18,650 nt of DNA from Deinococcus sp. Its GTDB lineage: Bacteria > Deinococcota > Deinococci > Deinococcales > Deinococcaceae. Made by a program: the position numbers and the translations under genes. Below are positions 10,271 to 15,254 of this stretch, one piece after another; position 1 is the first letter of the stretch; the number at the start of each line of letters is the position of its first letter. Where the stretch lies: contig NZ_JANYGJ010000241.1 of NCBI RefSeq assembly GCF_025362455.1, positions 1 through 18,650 on the forward strand, written 5' to 3'. The notes beneath the pieces are model-generated. The model saw only the letters and a program-made list of their open reading frames with translations. It was not told the DNA's origin and made no database searches.

Positions 10271-10319
10271 CGCTTACACGGAGTCGCCCTGACCTGTGGT
10301 GGGTGGCGTCGTGTAAGCG
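10271..10319. repeat. 10-bp inverted repeat upstream of dnaB
   Basis: CGCTTACACG (10271-10280) and CGTGTAAGCG (10310-10319) are perfect inverted copies 29 nt apart, directly next to the leader hairpin. It may be a protein-binding site or a long leader hairpin; arm length and perfect match make chance less likely. Confidence 0.5.
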
Positions 10320-10529
10320 GATGTATTGATCTGTGGGGTGTGAGGCCCCGTCTGGCGTGAGGATGTTCCCCAGCGCGTTGACCTGAGAGAGATCATACCA
10401 AGCTGGAGAGGGGGTGACGTGGCAAGTGATCGTTCAACGTCGAAATAGATATGTGTAGGACGTAAGACATAATTAAGTGTATGTTGAAAACATAAGCTTG
10501 GCTGCTCACATTTGTAATGCGTCTGGACG

Positions 10530-10535
10530 TAGGCT
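10530..10535 (+). promoter_or_regulatory. -10 element of the first precursor gene (leaderless)
   Basis: TAGGCT (TAnnnT) lies 6 nt before the ATG at 10542, the same spacing as the other leaderless genes here. No Shine-Dalgarno and no clear -35. Confidence 0.5.
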
Positions 10536-10541
10536 TTGAGC

Positions 10542-10922
10542 ATGAAGAATTTAAGAGTCTGGTTGATGGCTGGCTTGCTGCTGACCCCGGTGACGGCACA
10601 GGCGGCCAGTGTGGGTAGCCGTGTGTCCACTCCGGGCAGTACCGTGTTGAGCGACGCTGAAATGGATAAGGCGCATGGGAAGGGTGAGCCGTATGAGCTG
10701 GCGGCGACACCCTTTCTACTCATCCCTGGCGTTGCAGAAGCCGCGCTGGCCGTTGGAGCCGTTGCTCTCGTTCTCGCTGGTGGCGTGGCCGTCTATAACG
10801 CCGTGACGAGCGATGGTGGTAGTTCGACGGTGGATACCGCCAAGGGAGATACTTTGGCACCTGGGAACCATGCTGGAGGCTCCATTCCTGCACGTGGCCC
10901 TGGTAGAGATTTCACCCCGTAA
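10542..10922 (+). CDS. Exported precursor with Sec signal and double-glycine-like second leader
   Basis: A 126-aa product as the sequence stands. Residues 1-22 form a Sec signal peptide (basic MKNLR, hydrophobic core, cleavage after TAQA or TAQAA). A second leader follows at 36-48, LSDAEMDKAHGKG, matching the double-glycine leader consensus at Leu -12, Glu -8, a hydrophobic residue at -7 and Gly -2, with Lys instead of Gly/Ala at -1. Next comes a hydrophobic Gly/Ala-rich stretch (about 54-88) that could insert in or cross a membrane, then a polar linker ending GRDFTP and TAA. The same motif recurs in the protein at 12035, and a C39 peptidase that could cut such leaders is encoded downstream. 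The frame continues after the stop into a toxin domain (next entry). Confidence 0.75.
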   Translation: MKNLRVWLMAGLLLTPVTAQAASVGSRVSTPGSTVLSDAEMDKAHGKGEPYELAATPFLLIPGVAEAALAVGAVALVLAGGVAVYNAVTSDGGSSTVDTAKGDTLAPGNHAGGSIPARGPGRDFTP

Positions 10923-11138
10923 GAGCGTAAGCAAATTAATGATATTGGCGGCAACACTGGTTGCCATACATGTGGTACCAAAACACCAGGCACCAAAGCT
11001 GGCAATTTTATTCCGGATCACCAGCCTCCCAATGCACTCAATCCTTCTGGCAAGCCACAGCAGTTGTACCCGCACTGTTCTAGCTGTAGTAGACGGCAGG
11101 GTGGAGATGTGAACGGAGCGAAAACGAGAAAGCCCTAA
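10542..11138 (+). pseudogene. Full-length toxin gene split by an in-frame TAA (secreted nuclease-like toxin)
   Basis: Reading past the TAA at 10920-10922 gives a 197-residue protein whose last 71 residues continue sensibly: ERKQINDIGGNTGCHTCG, then PGTKAGNFIPDHQPPNALN, YPHCSSCSRRQGG and a stop at 11136. Two CxxC pairs (C141/C144, C179/C182) around an Asp-His (159-160) suggest a zinc-stabilised HNH/treble-clef nuclease. From general knowledge, this Cys-rich DHQPP module occurs at the C-terminus of polymorphic toxins; I cannot name the Pfam family. One G-to-T change (GAA to TAA) would explain the break. The domain has no decay beyond this, so the mutation is recent, or the stop is read through, or it is a sequencing error. 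No start codon in this frame would express the domain alone. Confidence 0.75.
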
Positions 11139-11192
11139 ACCACGAGGGTTATATTTCTTATTAAGCCGGAAATTTGGTTTAAAAATCCTTAG

Positions 11193-11221
11193 TGTTAACC
11201 TTTTGTGCGGACGACTAGTGT
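11193..11221 (+). promoter_or_regulatory. Candidate promoter of the immunity gene
   Basis: TGTTAA (11193-11198), 17-nt spacer, TAGTGT (11216-11221). The same -35 hexamer and spacer precede the C39 peptidase gene (12863-12891), and the bases after the -35 are also alike in both. It would let immunity be expressed apart from the toxin. Confidence 0.45.
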
Positions 11222-11238
11222 AACCGGAGGTTGGTGTT

Positions 11239-11856
11239 GTGAACGACAACTACGAGGTGGTTTTCGATTCTGGTAGCTTAGCAACGCAAAATTTGAGTGA
11301 AAAATTCGAATACGAATTACGGATGTCGGACGTAAGACCGGATTTCATAGAAGAAGCAATTGAAATGATCAATAATATTATCAAGACTTTGCCTAACAGC
11401 CCTCCTGATCCAAAAGATATCAAACAGTACGGATATTGGCCATTCATACTTGTGAGAGTAAAAGAATTTCTGGAGGTGCATGAGTTCGCACCCAACGGGA
11501 TTAACACTCGTAACAGTGTTGCAGATATTTTAAACGCATTTGTTTCGCAGAAAAGATTGTGTGACAAAGCTGGGAGCCGATTTAGCCCGCCAGCGTTCCA
11601 TCAGCTTGTTGTCATTTCGCCGGGAGTGTTGTCCGGTGAAGTATGTCAAGGCATCAGATACGAGTCCCCTGAAAATTTGTCCGGCTGGTGGATTACTGCC
11701 GACTCTTGTGACGGAGATCTCAAATCTTTGGAAAAAATTAAATGTGCCGAGTTGACTGAAGCTAGACCTGACTTAATAGAGTACCTTGCCTTGAGCTACC
11801 AGTATAGATTTTTCTCGATAGATGGCTTCGTTGAGAAAGTGGAGGAATATGCCTAA
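11239..11856 (+). CDS. Putative immunity protein for the upstream toxin
   Basis: A 205-aa, acidic, soluble protein without signal peptide or membrane segment. I do not recognise its family with certainty. The C-terminal part, with SGWWITADSCDGD (148-160) followed by a helical ARPDLIEYLAL segment, resembles the GW-type core of some polymorphic-toxin immunity proteins (Imm33/DUF2185-like), but this is recall and not a search. The main argument is position: directly after a nuclease-like toxin domain, same strand, own promoter. Immunity in the cytoplasm fits a nuclease target. The GTG start at 11239 has GGAGG 8 nt upstream. The ORF is AT-rich, unlike core genes. It overlaps the next start (11849) by 8 nt. 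Confidence 0.6.
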   Translation: MNDNYEVVFDSGSLATQNLSEKFEYELRMSDVRPDFIEEAIEMINNIIKTLPNSPPDPKDIKQYGYWPFILVRVKEFLEVHEFAPNGINTRNSVADILNAFVSQKRLCDKAGSRFSPPAFHQLVVISPGVLSGEVCQGIRYESPENLSGWWITADSCDGDLKSLEKIKCAELTEARPDLIEYLALSYQYRFFSIDGFVEKVEEYA

Positions 11857-12034
11857 GAACTTCAGAGCGTTCATGTTAGTTGGCCTATTGTTGGCCCCGG
11901 TGACGGCACAGGCGGCGAGTGATGGTTCGACTTCAGTGCTTGTATGCTCTGGGCGTAAAATCATGTTAGGTGTTAATGAAAAATATAAAGGCTCTTGCTC
12001 ATTAGTCTTAGGAACTCGAATGTATACTTCTTTT
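11849..12034 (+). other. Extra signal-peptide segment in frame with the second precursor
   Basis: From an ATG at 11849, with a strong GGAGG 3 nt upstream and overlapping the end of the immunity gene, a signal peptide is encoded (MPKNFRAFMLVGLLLAPVTA, cleavage near TAQA). It is nearly the same as that of the first precursor: 22 bp (11895-11916) are identical to 10585-10606. After QAASDGSTS the similarity ends, and 40 unremarkable residues lead without a stop into the next signal peptide at 12035. This is either the remnant of a third precursor gene that lost its body, or a genuine alternative 195-aa product with two signal peptides in a row. Confidence 0.6.
12023..12028 (+). promoter_or_regulatory. 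-10 element of the second precursor (leaderless)
   Basis: TATACT preceded by TG, 6 nt before the ATG at 12035. It is the main reason to start the second precursor at 12035 rather than 11849. Confidence 0.6.
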
Positions 12035-12436
12035 ATGAAAAGATTTAGAGTTTTGATGGTGTTGGGCTTGATGATGATTCCAATTACGGCACATGCTGCC
12101 GATACCGCCTTTGGTTACAGTGTTGCAGGTGTGTCCGTTGACGGAAAAGTGGATACTGTCTTCAAAGCTTCTAGAAAATCCCAACCTGTAAAAGTATTGG
12201 GCAATGCGGTTATTTTATCAGATGAGGAGTTAGATGGTGTGCAGGGTAAAGGTGTGATTGGTGCAGCTCTCGGGTTTTTTGGCGGAGCGACTGTTGCTGC
12301 ACTCCATTACGGTATTGATGCCGTCATCGGGACTTTTACTGGTCATTCAGATGCTAGTGGTAGGGGAGCAATTAAAGCTATTCTTACTGGTGCTGGAGAA
12401 GCTGCTGTCTTAGGGGCTGTTTTACCGGAGCCTTGA
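12035..12436 (+). CDS. Bacteriocin-like exported precursor with second leader
   Basis: A 133-aa protein. A Sec signal peptide covers 1-22 (MKRFRVLMVLGLMMIPITAHAA). A ~38-residue polar region is followed by LSDEELDGVQGKG (61-73), which fits the double-glycine leader consensus at Leu -12, Glu -8, Leu -7, Val -4 and Gly -2, with Lys at -1. The remaining 60 residues are rich in Gly and Ala (VIGAALGFFGGATVAAL, then AILTGAGEAAVLGAVL) with GxxxG-like spacing, as in two-peptide or pore-forming class II bacteriocins. It is likely a secreted membrane-active peptide cut by the C39 enzyme downstream (inference). It could also lie behind the start at 11849. The small membrane protein after it may be its immunity. 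Confidence 0.7.
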   Translation: MKRFRVLMVLGLMMIPITAHAADTAFGYSVAGVSVDGKVDTVFKASRKSQPVKVLGNAVILSDEELDGVQGKGVIGAALGFFGGATVAALHYGIDAVIGTFTGHSDASGRGAIKAILTGAGEAAVLGAVLPEP

Positions 12437-12559
12437 AACGATGTTTTGCTTGCATGGCAATTTGCCTAATTAAATCCAACAATATTAAGTCCTATTCAAT
12501 TATACTTCAAAGTTTATTATTGTCTTCAGCGCTTATCTCAGTAGATCAGGGGGTAGAAA

Positions 12560-12757
12560 ATGAGATGGAATTACCATAGCTATGCTGTAATTATGTCCCT
12601 TTCGTTCTTTGCATTCTATTTTATAATAACAGAGACCCTTATAAACAAAAAACCCCTGTCAGTCTTGAGCTGCGTCATTGATTTGCTCCTATCTTCCATG
12701 TTTGGTTATGCACTGGCTTATGCGTTGAAAACTATTAAGTCACGGCGTCAACCATAA
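12560..12757 (+). CDS. Small two-helix membrane protein, possible bacteriocin immunity
   Basis: A 65-aa protein with two hydrophobic helices (about 8-25 and 33-56) and a basic tail (KTIKSRRQP). The start at 12560 is supported by AGGGGGT 5 nt upstream. Small two-helix membrane proteins directly after a bacteriocin gene are often its immunity protein; that is the proposal here. No family recognised. AT-rich. Gaps of 123 nt before and 161 nt after it hold no other gene, the latter containing the promoter of the C39 gene. Confidence 0.55.
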   Translation: MRWNYHSYAVIMSLSFFAFYFIITETLINKKPLSVLSCVIDLLLSSMFGYALAYALKTIKSRRQP

Positions 12758-12862
12758 ACCTCTTCGAAATGAGATGCTGTTCTCTAATTTCTACATCAGA
12801 CAAGGATTTACATTGCTATCTTTAACAAGTGCTTTTTCGATAGTGTGAAACTGAGATATCAC

Positions 12863-12891
12863 TGTTAATCCTTTAACGGAAAAGGTATAAT
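12863..12891 (+). promoter_or_regulatory. Promoter of the C39 peptidase/beta-barrel operon
   Basis: A consensus TATAAT (12886-12891) stands 17 nt after TGTTAA (12863-12868). Unlike most promoters here it leaves a ~20-nt leader with a Shine-Dalgarno (GGGAG, 12910-12914) 4 nt before the ATG at 12919. It lies inside the inverted repeat at 12865-12908, so regulation is likely. Confidence 0.7.
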
Positions 12892-12908
12892 AGAGGTTAA
12901 AGGGTTAT
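12865..12908. promoter_or_regulatory. Operator-like inverted repeat over the C39 promoter
   Basis: TTAATCCTTTAAC (12865-12877) and GTTAAAGGGTTAT (12896-12908) are inverted copies matching at 11 of 13 positions, 18 nt apart, centred on the -10 hexamer. Arms starting in the -35 and ending past the likely start site suit a dimeric repressor. No regulator gene is in the window. Confidence 0.5.
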
Positions 12909-12918
12909 AGGGAGTCCG

Positions 12919-13536
12919 ATGCGTCCCAATCAGTCAATATTTAAGATTGTGAGTTTAATAACATGCTTTTTGGCTCTATCTTGTTCTGGGGCCGAAAATA
13001 GTTATCGCGGCCTGCGGTACTCATCAGTGATTGGTCAGACCACCTGGTATACCTGTGGCCCCGCCGCCCTGGCAACCCTCTTCACCTACTATTACGGCGC
13101 TCCGGTGTCCGAACAAGAATTCACTACCCTGACGGTCAATGACCTGGCGAGCCGGGGCAAGAATGCCAACGACGGCGTAACGCTTCTCTCGCTCCGCAAT
13201 GCCAGCCGCACTAAAGGCATGGACGCCACCGGCTACAAGCTCACTCCTGACGCCCTACGCGAGATGTTGAAAAGCGGTCTGCCGATCCTTGCCAACGTGG
13301 TGCAGCCCGAGGACCACTTCACCGTTGTCATCGGCATTGAGGGCGACAGTGTGTTGACTGCCGACCCGTCTTGGGGCTTCAAGGTGCAGCCGATGCGGCA
13401 GTTTCTGGACGCCTGGAACGGGGTCGTGCTGGTGCCTGCGCCGAGCAAAGTGCAGGAGGCGAGCGCCAAAGCTCAGGTTGCTAAAGTATTGGCCGCTTAC
13501 CGTGAGCGGCGAACCCGGTTAAAGTCGGGCCTATGA
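12919..13536 (+). CDS. Exported stand-alone C39 peptidase (leader peptidase)
   Basis: A 205-aa protein with an N-terminal signal peptide (about 1-26, hydrophobic IVSLITCFLALSC; C22 is in a poor lipobox, so lipoprotein status is open) and a C39 cysteine-protease domain. Visible catalytic residues are Q40 (oxyanion), C46 in TWYTCGPAALATL, H133 in EDHFTVVIG and D149 in TADPSWG. C39 domains cut double-glycine leaders, usually as the cytoplasmic front part of a bacteriocin ABC exporter. Here the domain stands alone and is exported, so it would act outside the cytoplasm on proteins sent by Sec. The first ~30 codons are AT-rich and the rest GC-rich. ATGA overlap with the barrel gene indicates coupled translation. 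The precursors at 10542 and 12035 are the obvious substrates. Confidence 0.88.
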   Translation: MRPNQSIFKIVSLITCFLALSCSGAENSYRGLRYSSVIGQTTWYTCGPAALATLFTYYYGAPVSEQEFTTLTVNDLASRGKNANDGVTLLSLRNASRTKGMDATGYKLTPDALREMLKSGLPILANVVQPEDHFTVVIGIEGDSVLTADPSWGFKVQPMRQFLDAWNGVVLVPAPSKVQEASAKAQVAKVLAAYRERRTRLKSGL

Positions 13537-14306
13537 AAAGCCACTTTGCTGTGGGTTTGGTTCTCAGCGTCTTCGGGTGCGCCAGCGCCCAGTCCACGGC
13601 GCCGACCTCCTCGTTTCAGCCGATTGACCCGCTGGTGCGCCCCACCGAGGGGCCGGGCGGCTTCAGCGTCAGCGCCAACTTCGATTACGCGCCGGACGTG
13701 TTTTCTTCGCCGGATGAAACGTCCACCTCGAACGGGCTGGGCCTGAGCCTGAGCGGCACCTACAACGTCAGCAGCGCCTTCAGCGTGTTCGGACGGGGCC
13801 GTTTCTCGGCGAATCTGAATCAGCAACTGAACGAGGGCGGCGCCTCCGGCACGCAGACCTTCAACCTGGCGGCGCCGACGCTGGGCGCTCAATACCGTTT
13901 CGGCGGCGCGTATGATCCGACGATCAGCGCCGAGGCGACCCTGCCGCTGCTGGGTCAACCGTTCGGCGCCGGGCTGGGATTGTCGGCCTCGCTGCTGCGC
14001 GACCCGTTGATCGTGGACGGCTCGCTGAGCGCGGCGTATCAGGCAGGCCAGGGCGAGCGGTTGGCCTCGACCACTATTGCGGCTGGCCTGGGCGTGGGTT
14101 TTGCCGTCAACGAGAGTTTCACCCTGCGCGGCGAGGTGACCCAGAACTGGACCATTGCCAGGATCGTGTTGCCGTCAACCAGCATCGGCGCCAGCCTCAG
14201 CTACAAGCTCGACGAGCGCCAGTACCTGCGGGCCTCGGCGGATGTGAATGTGCTGGGCAGCGCGGCGAGTCCCCGGTTGAGTGTGGGGTATGTATTTCGG
14301 CGGTGA
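13533..14306 (+). CDS. Outer-membrane beta-barrel protein, partner of the C39 peptidase
   Basis: A 257-aa protein with a signal peptide (about 1-20, cleavage near ASAQ) followed by alternating polar/hydrophobic strands through to a C-terminal RLSVGYVFRR, typical of outer-membrane barrels. Roughly ten to twelve strands can be counted by eye. I do not recognise a named family. Its ATG overlaps the stop of the C39 gene (ATGA), so the two are made together, suggesting that the barrel anchors the peptidase or forms the exit channel for its products (inference). GC-rich like the core genome. Confidence 0.75.
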   Translation: MKSHFAVGLVLSVFGCASAQSTAPTSSFQPIDPLVRPTEGPGGFSVSANFDYAPDVFSSPDETSTSNGLGLSLSGTYNVSSAFSVFGRGRFSANLNQQLNEGGASGTQTFNLAAPTLGAQYRFGGAYDPTISAEATLPLLGQPFGAGLGLSASLLRDPLIVDGSLSAAYQAGQGERLASTTIAAGLGVGFAVNESFTLRGEVTQNWTIARIVLPSTSIGASLSYKLDERQYLRASADVNVLGSAASPRLSVGYVFRR

Positions 14307-14333
14307 AGTTCAGAAAGTAAAACGCAGCTCGGT

Positions 14334-14339
14334 TAGTAT
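14334..14339 (+). promoter_or_regulatory. -10 element of the acidic protein gene (leaderless)
   Basis: TAGTAT, 6 nt before the ATG at 14346; no Shine-Dalgarno. Confidence 0.55.
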
Positions 14340-14345
14340 GGTGTC

Positions 14346-14798
14346 ATGAAATATGCCGTTCAGATCGATCATGAGCTGCTGAGTGGCTATTTCGTGTGGG
14401 AGATCGCTGATGTCAATTTTGTTGCGACTGAAAACGCGACGCTTCTCGTTTTTGAGAATATTGGATTGGCCAGCGAACATTTTCAAGGTGAATCAATCGA
14501 ACCGAGCGAAATTATCATTGACAGTTGTATACTGGAGCTGTCTAGGTGTTTGCACAAGGTGGATAAAACTGCAAAAAATCATTTTCTGGATGTGCACAAC
14601 ATTCTTGACGACGTAGCAATAAATTTAGACGTAACCTTTGAATTTTCACAGCAGGATAGAGTTTTGGATCTGCTCAACGACTACGACGAGTTTGGCGTGG
14701 ATGGCGAACGTCTTGGTCTTTTATTCGCTCTTGTCGAGAACATCAACTTGATGGTTTTGAGGTTGTCGAAGTCATACATATTGATTGAGAACGGTTAG
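14346..14798 (+). CDS. Acidic protein of unknown function
   Basis: A 150-aa, strongly acidic, soluble protein without signal peptide or recognised motif. AT-rich compared with its neighbours, 40 nt after the barrel gene on the same strand with its own leaderless -10. Acidic orphan proteins in toxin loci are often immunity proteins, but no toxin is seen beside it, so this is only a possibility. It ends just before a decayed duplicate of the helicase tail on the other strand. Confidence 0.6.
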   Translation: MKYAVQIDHELLSGYFVWEIADVNFVATENATLLVFENIGLASEHFQGESIEPSEIIIDSCILELSRCLHKVDKTAKNHFLDVHNILDDVAINLDVTFEFSQQDRVLDLLNDYDEFGVDGERLGLLFALVENINLMVLRLSKSYILIENG

Positions 14799-14800
14799 CT

Positions 14801-14893
14801 TCACTCCGCCACCACTGCATACTTCAAGATCAGCCGCTTTTGACCCACGCTGGGGAAGTGCACCGGCACCTCGCGCTACTTACCCTGGTAGAG
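14801..14893 (-). pseudogene. Decayed duplicate of the helicase 3' end
   Basis: The minus strand reads LYQGK, stop, REVPVHFPSVGQKRLILK, YAVVAE, stop. The true helicase C-terminus (15251-15350) reads FYQGEKREVLVYFPGVGQKR, LILKYAGLVVVE. The copy has one internal stop and lacks two codons near the end. Similarity stops at 14893, one base from the end of the small gene at 14895, so the small gene is flanked by two copies of the helicase tail. Confidence 0.85.
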
Positions 14894-14894
14894 A

Positions 14895-15254
14895 TCAGAC
14901 GCTCGCTTCTAACTTGATGACAGTTAGCGATCTCGCCTCAAACGAATAAACGATCTCATTGTCGCCCACAAACAGGTAAAGGTAGCCTTTGCTCACGCCT
15001 GCCAAGCTTAATTCTTGATGACTTGGATCGTCAGTGACAAACCACAAAGGTTTGAAGTCGCGCTGATAGTCTTGAGGCTTGAGTGTCTGCACGTTCAGAT
15101 CTGACTTGAAGACGTTACCCGCCAGCAGTTTTCTCCAGAATTTGTTCGTATCTTTGTCGATCAGCAGCGTCAGGCGGGCAAGGTCAGCCGCTGCGACGGT
15201 CTGCTTGAGCACCGTCCAGGCTCGCGCCCGGTCTCCGAATTCAAACACGCTCAC
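14895..15254 (-). CDS. Small protein of unknown function behind the helicase
   Basis: A 119-aa soluble protein, starting MSVFEFGDRARAWTVLKQ and ending SLTVIKLEASV. No family recognised. Predicted helical first half, beta-rich second half (KGYLYLFVGDNEIVYSFEAR). The GTG start at 15254 overlaps the helicase stop (GTGA), so it is translationally coupled to it. It lies between the intact helicase tail and a decayed copy of it, which suggests arrival or duplication by recombination. Confidence 0.65.
   Translation of the reverse strand: MSVFEFGDRARAWTVLKQTVAAADLARLTLLIDKDTNKFWRKLLAGNVFKSDLNVQTLKPQDYQRDFKPLWFVTDDPSHQELSLAGVSKGYLYLFVGDNEIVYSFEARSLTVIKLEASV

Larger units (their letters stand above)
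10207..10541. other. Intergenic region between dnaB and the toxin locus, with hairpins
   Basis: About 335 nt separate two divergent genes. The dnaB side is GC-rich and holds two inverted repeats listed separately. From about 10400 the composition turns AT-rich, marking the edge of the accessory island. Near that edge a minus-strand TGGTATGAT (plus-strand ATCATA at 10392-10397), an extended -10-like site, could serve dnaB, but no -35 supports it. A 15-bp palindrome, TATGTT-GAA-AACATA (10480-10494), lies closer to the toxin gene. I see no gene here. Confidence 0.6.

Noticed and set aside
10813..11112. A plus-strand frame from 10813, or its ATG at 10939, as the expressed product of the toxin region
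   Set aside because: It is in a different frame from the Cys-rich domain and gives a hydrophobic nonsense-like product without a ribosome site.
10716..11249. A minus-strand open frame of 177 codons over the toxin domain
   Set aside because: The plus-strand frame encodes a coherent Cys-rich domain; the antisense product has no recognisable character.
10542..12920. Insertion sequence or prophage origin for the AT-rich island
   Set aside because: No transposase, integrase, terminal inverted repeats or target-site duplication are visible at its edges.
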